A DNA stretch of 64,000 nucleotides from Synechococcus sp. HK05 (GTDB lineage Bacteria; Cyanobacteriota; Cyanobacteriia; PCC-6307; Cyanobiaceae): assembly GCF_019104765.1 (NCBI RefSeq), contig NZ_JAHRXJ010000010.1, forward strand, positions 1 through 64,000, written 5' to 3'. The position numbers were made by a program, and so were the translations under genes. Within the stretch, counting starts at the first letter, position 1; every line of letters starts with the position of its first letter. This document shows, piece by piece, positions 1-8,301 of the stretch. The notes under the pieces are model-generated. The model saw only the letters and a program-made list of their open reading frames with translations, had not been told where the DNA came from and did not search any database.

Positions 1-317
1 CGGCATGCGCTTGCTGAAAATTCAGGTTCCCGGAAGCTGTAGCCGAGACCTGCATACTTGCGCCACGGCAGCATCCATACGGTCAGCCTGCGTTGCGCCG
101 GGGTATGGCGCTGGAGGCAACTGCTTGAGCTGAAGGATCCCATAGGCCTCGGGTCCGGTGATACGGCGATTGCTCCATCGAGCACAGACCCCTTGGATCT
201 GGGCACCACTCAGCCCGATCAGCAGAGCCAGACTTCCTGCGAGCACGTGTCGTGAACCTGCAACACCACGATGGTGCAAAAGACATGTTGGATTGTCAGC
301 CGTTGAGGCTGGTCCAT

Positions 318-585
318 TCACTCCCGCTCCACAACAGGCGCCCACTCAGCCCGGATTCCGATGGCAGGCACATCCGGTTCCTCGTTGGTCTTCGCCAGCC
401 ATTGGGAGCGAAGGATCCGATACCCCTTGCGCACATTCCGCAGTCCCACCGGTGCCTGCGCCGCTGTACAGGACTTTCCTCCATAGCTGCAGGGCGAAGG
501 TTGACTACTAAAGCCAGGCGGCCAGGATCAGCGCCGCAAGAAGGAAGTGTCTCTGCGGATCGGTGGTGCAGAGCTCAGTTGGGAA
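318..585 (-). pseudogene. Remnant of a small secreted Cys protein
   Basis: On the minus strand one frame reads a hydrophobic signal-like stretch (HFLLAALILAAWL) ending at a stop. A different frame continues at the same place with a plausible mature region containing CSYGGKSC and RILRSQWLAKTNEEPDVPAI, ending at a TGA at 318-320. A frameshift joins the two parts and no good start codon is present, so this looks like a decayed small secreted protein gene. The family is not recognised. The rest of 1-716 shows no convincing gene; minus-strand 22-345 also has a weak signal-like stretch (HVLAGSLALLIGLSGAQIQG). Confidence 0.3.
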
Positions 586-716
586 TCAACCATCTGTGCA
601 CCACGCCTTCATCTTCTGCACCGGACGTAGCGACAACCATCATCTGATCGTTGCAGCGTCGGCGCTGCACTGGGAAGTATTAAATTACTCTCACTTCGAT
701 CTTGAACCAAGAACTA

Positions 717-911
717 TCAGCTCAAGAAACGACTCTCATCAACGAGCAATGGCTTGCGCGGCCTATGCGGAAGGACCTCAATTAGAGCACGCCTATTAGT
801 CGGCGCCTCATCCGTAGCTCTTTGAGAGACTGCCTGTAGAGCCGCATTGTACGCCCGATCAAAACATTGGTCAGCCACCTGCTCCCAATAGCACCGTATA
901 GCCTCATCCAT
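717..911 (-). CDS. Small hypothetical protein, possible pilin-like C-terminal part
   Basis: This 64-residue frame starts with ATG inside the stop region of the upstream pilin-like ORF (overlap 904-911). It has balanced composition with two cysteines (IRCYWEQVADQCFDRAY) and no membrane segment. The overlap and the shared hypothetical nature suggest that the two frames were once one type IV pilin-like gene now split by a frameshift. It could also be an independent short gene or a chance frame. No family is recognised. Confidence 0.3.
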   Translation of the reverse strand: MDEAIRCYWEQVADQCFDRAYNAALQAVSQRATDEAPTNRRALIEVLPHRPRKPLLVDESRFLS

Positions 912-1053
912 TGGAGACAGCGCTTCTTAGTGGAGTCAGTCGAGGGCGCTGGCTCAACTGATAAGCCATCCCGAGACTGATCGAGATGACCACGACTACG
1001 AGACTGACAATAAGCCGGTAAAGGGTGAATCCAGATTTTCTATCCCGTCGCAT
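904..1053 (-). CDS. Short prepilin-like protein, possibly truncated
   Basis: The 49-residue product begins MRRDRKSGFTLYRLIVSLVV. A short basic leader, a glycine followed by FTL, and then about 20 hydrophobic residues is the layout of a type IV prepilin or pseudopilin cleavage site. The usual glutamate at mature position 5 is replaced by arginine. The frame stops soon after the helix, and the next minus-strand frame (717-911) overlaps its stop. It may therefore be a frameshifted pilin-like gene. Function is inferred from the motif only. Confidence 0.35.
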   Translation of the reverse strand: MRRDRKSGFTLYRLIVSLVVVVISISLGMAYQLSQRPRLTPLRSAVSNG

Positions 1054-1222
1054 GTTCTAATTGCACTTTTGCGCATTGAACCAGCAGAGTGGCCAGGGCG
1101 CAGGGGATTATTCACTGGGTGCATACTGGGAATCACGGGGCGCATACCACACGGGTCAAGACAACTTCATCCGGTGCAAGTACGTTCGGATCGCGACGAC
1201 CGATTCCGCCCCCATCGTGCAT

Positions 1223-1615
1223 CTAGCGGAAGTTCACCGTATTCAACGATGGTGAGCCCCGACGCGTAGACACTCGGATTTGGATAAAGATTATTTGTTC
1301 ATCTAGCTTAAAGCCCATCCCCGTTCCGGAGCGGGCGCTCAGGCTCACCAGGTTGTACCCGGCGCGTTCTCGCTCAAACGGCAGCGGCTCCTGCTCTGGC
1401 TGCGGTGACCAGCCAGCAGCAAGAAGATGGGCATTCACCACTGCGATCGGTTCGTTGACCGCCAACGCAGGAGCTCCGGCGGAGTAGCCATCGGATCGGA
1501 GAGCCTGCGTCAGAGCTAGTGCGGCTATGGCTCCAGTTTTCGATGTTGCCTGACAAGAGGCCCGCACCATCGACTGGAGGCTGCTCCTGACGACATGACC
1601 GCGTGCTCCACGCAT
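1223..1615 (-). CDS. Hypothetical protein, small cyanobacterial type
   Basis: This open frame of up to 130 residues ends about 55 bp past the end of the primase gene on the same strand. The centre (AAGWSPQPEQEPLPFERERA followed by SARSGTGMGF) resembles small secreted cyanobacterial proteins that carry a SxCSGTGMGFC-like signature, but here the cysteines are missing. No clear signal peptide is visible, and the start is uncertain (ATG at 1615 or a later GTG/ATG). It may be a degraded member of that group. No function can be assigned. Confidence 0.35.
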   Translation of the reverse strand: MRGARGHVVRSSLQSMVRASCQATSKTGAIAALALTQALRSDGYSAGAPALAVNEPIAVVNAHLLAAGWSPQPEQEPLPFERERAGYNLVSLSARSGTGMGFKLDEQIIFIQIRVSTRRGSPSLNTVNFR

Positions 1616-1669
1616 CGACTGGATTCCAGCAACAACAGGCGAGGGTGAGGGTTGAGACCCGGGTTGTTT

Positions 1670-3322
1670 TCAGATTGGCTCGAGAGCATCGAGCAGGGCC
1701 TGCAGTTCCGTCTGCGGATCTCGCTGCAACACGGCGATCACATCAGGGCTGGTGGCAGCGGCCTGAGCGATGGCAGCGCCAATGGCACCAGGCAACTGAT
1801 CCGCCAGCTGCAATCCCATCGCTGTGATCTCCCCGTCAACGGTGACCAAGGCCAGATTGCTCAGCCACTCCATGGCGGTTCGGCAGACGGGGTTCTTGAA
1901 CGCGATGCACTGCAGCAGTTCGCGGCACTCTGCTGCATACAGAAAGAGCCGCAGGGCGCGGTGCTCGGCCCGCTGGCGAGCGGTGGATGCGGAGGGCTCG
2001 ATGAGCGCAGCGTTGCCCGGGGCCTTGGCCTGGGTTGAAGCCGGCGCGTCGCACTGGCCCTGGAGAGCCGTGTTCAAGCGCTGCTCCGCCGAGTGGCGCA
2101 ACACCCCATCGGGCAGCTGCTCAATCAGGGCCTGACCGGCCTGCTCCACCGCTTGGAGAGTCTCCAGTGATGGGGAAGCACTGCCTGCGGCCAGCGGAGC
2201 CAGAAGCCGGTCCAGGCGCCACTCCAGCCAATGCCTGGCTGAGGCAATCAAGCCCTCAACAGAGGTTGGACCCTGGCTGCGAATCAAGCCATCGGCGTCC
2301 TGGCCCTCGGGCAATTGCACTACCGATGCACTCAAACCACCAGCCACCAACTGCGACTGCAACTGTTCAATCAGGCGTTCGGTGGCGGCCTGACCTGCGC
2401 TGTCGCCATCGAGGGCGATCAGCAGGTGCTTCATCCCCTGGCGCCTGAGGAGCTGCAGCTGCAACTCCGACACGCTCGTGCCCAGGCAAGCCACCGCATG
2501 GGTGAACCCCGCCTGGTGAAGCTGGATTACATCCAGCGGGCCTTCCACCAACAGCGCGGTGCCTTGCTTACGGATCGCCTCTGCGGCTTGATCCAGGCCG
2601 AACACCAACCCATTGCGTTGGAAGAGCAGGTCTCCTGTGCTGTTGCGGTACTTGGGCTCTTGGTTGCCAGTGGCGCGGCCGCAGAAGCCCACGGTCTGGC
2701 CGGAGGCGTCGTTGAGGGGGATCACCAGCCGGCCAGAGGCAAACCCGAGCTGCCAGGTGGTAGCGATCTCGGGGCTGATGCCCCGGGAGCGGAGGTAGTC
2801 AGCGCCAGCGCCGCCCTGCTCCAGCTGTTGCAATAGGGCCTGGTGGAATTGCTGGCGTTGCTCGCTGCGCTGAGCCATCAACTGACGGCGCTCTCGCCAC
2901 TCCTGCTCAAAACGCGCCTGCGCCTCAGGGTCACCCTCAGCCACACTCACGCCGGTGCGGCGCGCCAGCTCGAGCACCGCTTCCTGAAAGCTCAATCCCT
3001 GCCTGTCCTGCAGCCAGCCGATGGCATCGGTGCCCTTGCCGCAGACAAAGCAGTGCACCCGGTTGCGCGTCGGGCTGACGGATAGCGAGGGATGGCGATC
3101 GTCGTGCCAGGGGCAGCGGGTCACGAACTCCCGGCCAGTCTTCTTGAGTTCAGCGGGCCCAAAGAGATCGGTGATCTGGGCCCGTTCACGCACGCTCTCC
3201 AACACCGCCGGTGTGAGCAGACCAGCCGGGCGTCCGGTGGGGTGCCCACTTGGGGCGCGCCGGCCCGCACCTGCAACCACCCGGTGAGAGGCGGCCATGC
3301 CGCCGGCTTTGCCGTTGCTCAT
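1670..3322 (-). CDS. DnaG-like DNA primase of the element
   Basis: Synthesises RNA primers at replication forks. The N-terminal third carries a CHC2 zinc finger (CPWHDDRHPSLS followed by HCFVCG). The middle has the primase catalytic core, and a Toprim motif is visible around LLIALDGDSAGQAA. At 550 residues it is close to bacterial DnaG length, but the C-terminal helicase-binding part is not recognisable. The ATG at 3322 overlaps the helicase stop (ATGA), so translation is coupled. Its place in the replication operon of the element, behind an iteron array, suggests it replicates the element and not the host chromosome. Confidence 0.85.
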   Translation of the reverse strand: MSNGKAGGMAASHRVVAGAGRRAPSGHPTGRPAGLLTPAVLESVRERAQITDLFGPAELKKTGREFVTRCPWHDDRHPSLSVSPTRNRVHCFVCGKGTDAIGWLQDRQGLSFQEAVLELARRTGVSVAEGDPEAQARFEQEWRERRQLMAQRSEQRQQFHQALLQQLEQGGAGADYLRSRGISPEIATTWQLGFASGRLVIPLNDASGQTVGFCGRATGNQEPKYRNSTGDLLFQRNGLVFGLDQAAEAIRKQGTALLVEGPLDVIQLHQAGFTHAVACLGTSVSELQLQLLRRQGMKHLLIALDGDSAGQAATERLIEQLQSQLVAGGLSASVVQLPEGQDADGLIRSQGPTSVEGLIASARHWLEWRLDRLLAPLAAGSASPSLETLQAVEQAGQALIEQLPDGVLRHSAEQRLNTALQGQCDAPASTQAKAPGNAALIEPSASTARQRAEHRALRLFLYAAECRELLQCIAFKNPVCRTAMEWLSNLALVTVDGEITAMGLQLADQLPGAIGAAIAQAAATSPDVIAVLQRDPQTELQALLDALEPI

Positions 3323-5070
3323 AGGCACTCCACGCCGGGGTAGAGGTCGCTGCCGGTGAACAGCTTTCGAGCCTCATCGCCTTCCAGGTAGCAGTGGCTG
3401 CGGTCCAGGCGGATGGTGGTTTTACTCAGCTCGTTGCCGCTGGCCATCTGGCCGTGGCGGAACTTGCCGTGGTGCACCTCCAGCAATCCCGGCTGGGCCG
3501 GTGTGAACTCATCAAGCTTGGGGCGATCGATCAGCCACACCGCTGAGGCATAACGCTCCAGCTCAGACGTCCCCGCCAGATGGGAGACATCAGGGCCGGT
3601 GGGGTTGCCGTAGGCGCCGCGGTTGAGCTGCGCCACCACGAACATGTCGAGTTCACAGCGGCCGGCAATCGCTTTGATCGTCGTGGCCCGGGCCGCCAGT
3701 TCAGCAGTGGTGTTGCTGCCAAAGCCGGGGGTGGGCCCCATGGCGTGAAAGTGATCGAGGAACACCGCCGAGAGGTTGGGGTTGGCGCTCTTGCAGTCCT
3801 CCACCAGCGCGGCCAGCGCCTCAACAGTGGCCGCAAATTTGCTCTGGTACAGCACCTCGCCCATGCGCTCGCCATTGGGGGCGATGCCGGCGGAGAACTG
3901 AGCCTCAAGTTGCTGGAGACGCTCCAGATCGCGGCCCTCAATCACCTCTCCGCGGCCCTCGAGTTCATTGGCGGAGTAGCGCGAGGAAAACACCCCGCTG
4001 GCCTTGCGGCAGTAGTTGGCAAACAGGCGAGCACCAATCGCCTGGCGGCTCAATTCGCAAGAAAGCACCAACACTGAGGCGCCGTTGTAGGCCAGCCCCA
4101 TCGCTGCGGCGATGCCCACGGTGGTCTTGCCCACGCCCGAACGGGCTGCGAGCACCCAAGTGCTGTCGCCGGTCCCAGGGATCACGCCACCACGCATGTC
4201 GATGTCCAGCGAGGGGATCCCCGTCGAAATGGGCTTGGGGCGTTGGTCGGCGGGCAACGACGCCAGCGTGAGACATTTGCGGCCTGCATCGCTCGCCCTG
4301 CAGACCTGGAAGCTCTGGCTATAACGCCCTGCGGTGATCGAAGTGGCGTCATTGAGCAGTTGGCGGCAGCTCTCCAGTTCGCCGTCGATGCCGCAGTCGA
4401 TCTGCTCCCGCGCCAGGAGCTTGCGCAGCCCTGGATAAAACACAGCCCTGGCCTTAGCGCTCTGGAAAAGACGGCAGGCAATTTTGAAGTCCAGCTCGGG
4501 GTGAATCAGCCCGTCATCACCCCAGGCGATCACCTCCGAGAGAGCTTCTTCGATCTGCAGCAGCGAGCCGCGGAAACGGCCGTCCAGGGCTCGCTGGCGC
4601 ACGTCCTCCCGGATCGCGTAGGCGTTGAGCACATCGATGTCGCGGCGGCCGCGGAACAGCTCATCGATCTCCAGTGCCAGGGCCCTGAGGCCCGGTTGGG
4701 TCCAGATCGAGCCCGGCACCACCTCGTCAAACCGCAGCCCGATGGCGCGGCGGAAAAGGCCCCAGCGTTCGCGTTGGTCATCGGTTCCAACCAACACAGC
4801 CGCCAGCAGATTTTTTTCGTGCTCGGCGAGTGAGTGATCCGCGGGAACCTCCGGCACCTCGGCCGCCATCAGGCCTGCGGCGGTCTCGATGAACAGCCCC
4901 TGGTCGATCATCCGTTGGATCAGCGCCGGGTCAAAGGCGCCGGGGATGGTGGTCTTGAGCTCCTCGTTGCCGTTGTGGTCAGCTCCAGCGTTGCCGGCTC
5001 CGGAGTTGGCGTTTGGGGTGGTGGTCATGGCGTACACAGCGATGGGACGTGTGGACCCTGGATTCAGCAC
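3319..5070 (-). CDS. DnaB-like replicative helicase of the element
   Basis: A predicted hexameric RecA-fold helicase that unwinds DNA at the fork. A DnaB N-terminal-like region (about residues 45-220) precedes the ATPase core, with Walker A ARSGVGKTT and Walker B-like AVFLDHFHAMG, and a following VVAQLNRG stretch typical of DnaB family motif 3. The GTG start at 5070 has AGGAGG four bases upstream and overlaps the initiator stop; an ATG at 5028 lacks such a site. Its own stop overlaps the primase ATG. Phages and plasmids often encode such helicase-primase pairs. Confidence 0.85.
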   Translation of the reverse strand: MLNPGSTRPIAVYAMTTTPNANSGAGNAGADHNGNEELKTTIPGAFDPALIQRMIDQGLFIETAAGLMAAEVPEVPADHSLAEHEKNLLAAVLVGTDDQRERWGLFRRAIGLRFDEVVPGSIWTQPGLRALALEIDELFRGRRDIDVLNAYAIREDVRQRALDGRFRGSLLQIEEALSEVIAWGDDGLIHPELDFKIACRLFQSAKARAVFYPGLRKLLAREQIDCGIDGELESCRQLLNDATSITAGRYSQSFQVCRASDAGRKCLTLASLPADQRPKPISTGIPSLDIDMRGGVIPGTGDSTWVLAARSGVGKTTVGIAAAMGLAYNGASVLVLSCELSRQAIGARLFANYCRKASGVFSSRYSANELEGRGEVIEGRDLERLQQLEAQFSAGIAPNGERMGEVLYQSKFAATVEALAALVEDCKSANPNLSAVFLDHFHAMGPTPGFGSNTTAELAARATTIKAIAGRCELDMFVVAQLNRGAYGNPTGPDVSHLAGTSELERYASAVWLIDRPKLDEFTPAQPGLLEVHHGKFRHGQMASGNELSKTTIRLDRSHCYLEGDEARKLFTGSDLYPGVECL

Positions 5071-6110
5071 CTGGCCTCCTGGGCGAACTGTTCAGCGGCT
5101 GTGCCGGGTTTGCCGAAACCGGCGGCCTCCAGGATTTCCGCCAGACGTTGCAGTTCGCTTGCCGGGAGTGAGGCGGCCTCCATACCGCGCCCCGTCCACT
5201 GGTGGCCGTCCCAGGCGAGTAGTTCGCAGGCACGGCGGTGTTCGGGGTGGTAGGTGGCAGCCGGGCGGTGATGGCCCACTCCTGGAGTGTTCCCACCGAT
5301 GCCGCATGAGGGCCGTCCGGTGTAAGCGCCCCAGGCAAAAACGTGCCAGTGCTCCACCCCCCGCCCTTCTGAGGCGCGATCCACCTGGAGCAAAGCGCGA
5401 GCACAGTCGGAGCCGTTGCGGTCGATGGGGTACTCCGTTCGCCAGAACTCGGGCATCCCCCGAAGTGCCTGAATCAGTGCTGCCTCAAACGCCTCTGCGC
5501 CACCGGCGTGACGGATCGCCTGGCGTAGGCGACTGCCCAACACCGTGCCTGTGGGTGTGTAAGTCGGCCAAGACCCCGGTTTGTGTTGGTTGTAGATGGC
5601 AGCGAACTGTGCAATCAACTTGCTTTGCGGGGGAGTGCTCTCGGGCGCAACGGAGGGTTCCGGGGAGGGTTCCCTCCCGCTTGGCTCTGCTTGCAACGGG
5701 AGAAGCTGTGCAAGCTCCTGCTCGGAAGACGGAGCGTCAGCGCTGGTCTGCCCCGCCTGCTCTCTGGTGCCCTGGAGTAGTTCCAGGTTGTGCGCCTGAG
5801 GCTCAACAACCTCCAGGAGCTGCACCTGCGTGCCAAAGGCATCGCCGCTGTAGGTGAGCCAGCCGATCGCTTGCAGATCCGCAAGGTCCTCGCGCAACAG
5901 ACGCGGCTGTAGATGCCAGGCGGTGGCCAGCTCCCGCAGGGCCAGTTGCACACAACCACCGGGATCAGCTCTGCATTGCAGGTGGCCATAGAGCGTGGCC
6001 ACGCGAATCGCTCGGCTGGGATTCAATGAGCCTTTGCGGCGCTGATTGAGCAGCTGCAGCGCGCTGTAGGTCTTCTGGATCGCTTCTGTGCGCGTGGCGT
6101 AGAAGCGCAT
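5064..6110 (-). CDS. Replication initiator-like protein with N-terminal winged helix
   Basis: First gene of the replication operon. Residues about 1-110 read as a helix-turn-helix region (LYGHLQ, then LATAWHLQPRLLREDLADLQ and IGWLTYSGD), followed by a Pro/Ser/Glu-rich linker and a C-terminal domain around FWRTEYPIDRNGSDCARALL. This layout matches phage O or plasmid initiator and helicase-loader proteins. The iteron array at 6290-6422 lies immediately upstream and is the likely binding site. Start ATG at 6110 is preferred; a GTG at 6146 would add 12 residues. The C-terminal domain was not matched to a named family. Confidence 0.6.
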   Translation of the reverse strand: MRFYATRTEAIQKTYSALQLLNQRRKGSLNPSRAIRVATLYGHLQCRADPGGCVQLALRELATAWHLQPRLLREDLADLQAIGWLTYSGDAFGTQVQLLEVVEPQAHNLELLQGTREQAGQTSADAPSSEQELAQLLPLQAEPSGREPSPEPSVAPESTPPQSKLIAQFAAIYNQHKPGSWPTYTPTGTVLGSRLRQAIRHAGGAEAFEAALIQALRGMPEFWRTEYPIDRNGSDCARALLQVDRASEGRGVEHWHVFAWGAYTGRPSCGIGGNTPGVGHHRPAATYHPEHRRACELLAWDGHQWTGRGMEAASLPASELQRLAEILEAAGFGKPGTAAEQFAQEARC

Positions 6111-6260
6111 GGGGCAGATCAGGAGAACCAGCTCCTGGCGACACACCAGAGGCTATGGGGGGCGTCTGGTGAACGTGCTCAGATTTGGCTGGCTCAGCGC
6201 TGGCCAGAGCATCCCGAATCCACCCGATCCAGGGAGCCGGCTGTGTTCTTTGGGCTGTTG

Positions 6261-6422
6261 TTTCTAAAAAGCTTTTCAGATATTTAGATGTGAGGCACAG
6301 GGTGCCCCACCCCTGAGGCATGGGGTGCTCCACCCGTGAGGCATCCAGTGCTCCACCGGTGAGGCATGGGGTACTCCAGGGTGAGGCACCGGGTGCCACA
6401 CCTGGGTGAGCATCAACGGGGT
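6261..6422 (+). repeat. Iteron array and AT-rich stretch, putative replication origin
   Basis: Tandem copies of GTGAGGCATGGGGTGCTCCA-like repeats start at 6290, 6313, 6336, 6359 and 6381, with a degenerate sixth at 6406. The spacing is 23, 23, 23, 22 and 25 bp, about two helical turns. An AT-rich segment (6261-6289) adjoins the array on the side of the initiator gene. Together these match an iteron-type origin with a DNA-unwinding region. No long reading frame is credible here; this covers most of the gene-free stretch 6111-6464. Confidence 0.7.
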
Positions 6423-6464
6423 CGAATCTCCACCCAGGGTTGTCCGCTGCGCTGCGCTGCCAGA

Positions 6465-6659
6465 TCACATGCGGCGATGGGCCGCGTAGCGCAGGGCAGC
6501 CTCCAGGTCCTCGGCCTCCAGATCCGGATCGTCCGCCAGGATCTGGGCGCTGCTCAAGCCAGCGGCATCGAGCTCAAGGATGTCAGCCACACGGATGCGC
6601 ATCCCACGGATGCACGGCTGACCGCCGCATTGCTGAGGGTTGGTGGTGATCAGCTCCAT
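6465..6659 (-). CDS. DUF433 antitoxin-like protein
   Basis: A 64-residue DUF433 protein with the family signature around GGQPCIRGMRIRVADILEL and the helical part SSAQILADDPDLEAEDLEAA. DUF433 proteins have a MerR/VapB-like DNA-binding fold and usually act as antitoxins partnered with a PIN-like DUF5615 toxin. No DUF5615 gene follows; downstream is the iteron region. The ATG lies three bases beyond the hicA stop, so it is the third gene of the hicB-hicA operon. Confidence 0.75.
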   Translation of the reverse strand: MELITTNPQQCGGQPCIRGMRIRVADILELDAAGLSSAQILADDPDLEAEDLEAALRYAAHRRM

Positions 6660-6662
6660 CGC

Positions 6663-6908
6663 TCAACCCTCCAGCTGAGCCAGCAGATCACTGAGTTCGA
6701 TCAGGCACTGGCTGGCCACATCTTTCAGGATCTGACGGAGCGTGCCGACCCGTAAGGGCTTGTGCGCAGGAATGGTGATGTGCTGCTGCCCATGCGGTCC
6801 CTGGCGCGTCAGCCGCATGTGACTGCCACTCTGGCGCGTCACTGCGTAACCCAGGCGCTGCAGGCGTCTGGCCAGCTCAACCCCGTTGAGATCACTGGGC
6901 AGTTTCAC
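6663..6908 (-). CDS. hicA: HicA-like mRNA interferase toxin
   Basis: An 81-residue HicA/YcfA-type toxin with a dsRBD-like fold that cleaves mRNA and arrests translation. The family layout is visible: LARRLQRLGYAVTRQSGSHM with the catalytic histidine in GSH, then ITIPAHKPLRVGTLRQILKD. The GTG start overlaps the hicB stop in a GTGA quartet, so toxin translation depends on the antitoxin. The longer upstream open frame (to 6980) runs inside hicB and is not needed. The antitoxin-before-toxin order is unusual for classical hicAB but common for YcfA-type cassettes. Confidence 0.8.
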   Translation of the reverse strand: MKLPSDLNGVELARRLQRLGYAVTRQSGSHMRLTRQGPHGQQHITIPAHKPLRVGTLRQILKDVASQCLIELSDLLAQLEG

Positions 6909-7111
6909 AGAGCCAGCAGTTCCTGCCTGACGAGGTGGAGGCGCAGAAGCGACGGCGTCGCCCCCTCCTCGAAATGACACTGCACGGCATCGCGGATCTC
7001 ACGGCGGAGATCCTCCAGCGTGTCGGCCTCGGTATGGATGGCCTCCCCGACCGCCTGAGCGCGGAAAGAACCGTCGTCGGCTTCCTCTACCAGAAAGAGC
7101 AGCTCGTTCAT
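6905..7111 (-). CDS. hicB: HicB-like antitoxin
   Basis: A 68-residue HicB/DUF1902-type protein, the partner that neutralises HicA. The typical partial RNase H-like fold is suggested by MNELLFLVEEADDGSFRAQA, then HTEADTLEDLRREIRDAVQCHF. The ATG at 7111 gives the normal compact length. No added DNA-binding domain is present, so the DUF433 protein may supply operator binding. It is divergent from the sigma-like gene that begins at 7246. Confidence 0.75.
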   Translation of the reverse strand: MNELLFLVEEADDGSFRAQAVGEAIHTEADTLEDLRREIRDAVQCHFEEGATPSLLRLHLVRQELLAL

Positions 7112-7245
7112 CACCGCCTGGCCAGTGCATCCACTCTGGCGCCCGCAACGTCTCCTGGGCTGCTTGCCATCGCCATAACCCAACTCCAGCGAACGGCGCA
7201 AGGGTGAAACCACGGGGAATGCTCCACGCAGTTGCGCCCCTCCCC

Positions 7246-8184
7246 ATGACCCACCGTCCTTCCGCGCCTGGCTCAGCCGTCAGAACCTGGATCGATCACA
7301 GCTCCAGCCGTCAACCGCTGTGCGAACGCGCTGTTCTGGAGCTCTCCCGCCGCGTGCAGCGCTGGCAGCAACACCCCGCTGGTCCAAGCCACGCACCCAA
7401 GCCCGTGCGTCGCAGTGCCCTGCGCGCCCGTGACCAGCTGGTGAATCACAACCTGCGCCTGGTGGCTCACACTTGGCAGCGCCAATGCAACAGCGCCTCC
7501 TTGCCAGCCCGTGAGGAAGGCACCGTCGATGCCCTGCAGGAAGCCGCTTTCAACCTGGTGCGGGCTGCCGAGAAATTCGATCCCGCGAGGGGTTATCGCT
7601 TCTCCACCTACGCCACCTTCTGGGTGCAACGAGGTCTCAACGACTATCAGCAGCGCTGCATGCGCTCGATCCGCTTCCCGGCCGATCGTGCCGCTGCGAT
7701 GATGAAGGCTGAGCGGTTGATCGGACAGCACACGCTGCGCACCGGTGAACCACCATCCCTGACCTGGGTGGCCTCGCAGCTGAAAGTGGATCGTCAACCA
7801 CTCAGCCTGGAGAAGTTCAACGAGCTGTTCGACCAGTGGCAGTTGACCCGCGCTGACTCGCTGGATGCGGGGGAGCAGAGCAACGAGGAACGCACAGAGC
7901 TCAGCCTCGTGGATCAAGCGTCCCTCTACCGCGAGGCTCAGCAGCAGCTGGAGGATCAGAACAAGCGCGAGTTCCGCATGGTGGGTGAGCTGGTGCAACA
8001 GCTGGACGAACAAGAGCAGCGGCTGATCCGCAATCGCTACCTGCGCCGCCCGCCCCTGAGCCCCTGCCAGATGCGCAGGTCCATGGGCGGCCTCAAGCAG
8101 GAGCAAATCGAAGAGATGGAGGAGCGCGCTCTCGCCAAACTGCGCCATGCCGCAGAAGAGCGCAAACACGAGTTCACCCGCTGA
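7246..8184 (+). CDS. Sigma-70 family factor of the element
   Basis: Directs RNA polymerase to promoters. Region 2 is clear: LVNHNLRLVAHTWQRQ, then FDPARGYRFSTYATFWVQRG. Region 3-like helices follow (LTWVASQLKVDRQPLS), and region 4 is weak, with QQLDEQEQRLIRNRYL and QIEEMEERALAKLRHA. At 312 residues it is near the size of group 2/3 cyanobacterial sigma factors, but divergence from them and its position between a toxin cassette and a LuxR gene suggest it serves the element. The ATG at 7246 is chosen over 7204 (GTG) and 7219. A strong terminator follows at 8215-8244. Confidence 0.75.
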   Translation: MTHRPSAPGSAVRTWIDHSSSRQPLCERAVLELSRRVQRWQQHPAGPSHAPKPVRRSALRARDQLVNHNLRLVAHTWQRQCNSASLPAREEGTVDALQEAAFNLVRAAEKFDPARGYRFSTYATFWVQRGLNDYQQRCMRSIRFPADRAAAMMKAERLIGQHTLRTGEPPSLTWVASQLKVDRQPLSLEKFNELFDQWQLTRADSLDAGEQSNEERTELSLVDQASLYREAQQQLEDQNKREFRMVGELVQQLDEQEQRLIRNRYLRRPPLSPCQMRRSMGGLKQEQIEEMEERALAKLRHAAEERKHEFTR

Positions 8185-8214
8185 TTCACCACCGGAGAAT
8201 GCGCGGAGAACAAC

Positions 8215-8244
8215 CCCCAGGGGTAAGTCACCCCTGGGGATTTT
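8215..8244 (+). terminator. Rho-independent terminator
   Basis: A perfect 10-bp stem (CCCCAGGGGT / ACCCCTGGGG) around a 5-base loop, followed by ATTTT, just after the sigma-like gene. Confidence 0.8.
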
Positions 8245-8301
8245 GCTGCTGTGGTGCAACTCGTGGTTGTGTTGCTACAGCGGGGTGATCGGCGAAGGGT
8301 G

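Noticed and set aside
5965-6468. Minus-strand frame overlapping the iterons, starting at the DUF433 stop
   Set aside because: It was considered as a DUF5615 toxin partner but has no PIN-like motif and is made largely of iteron repeats.
7273-8259. 328-residue minus-strand open frame
   Set aside because: Antisense of the sigma-like gene, which has clear region 2 motifs.
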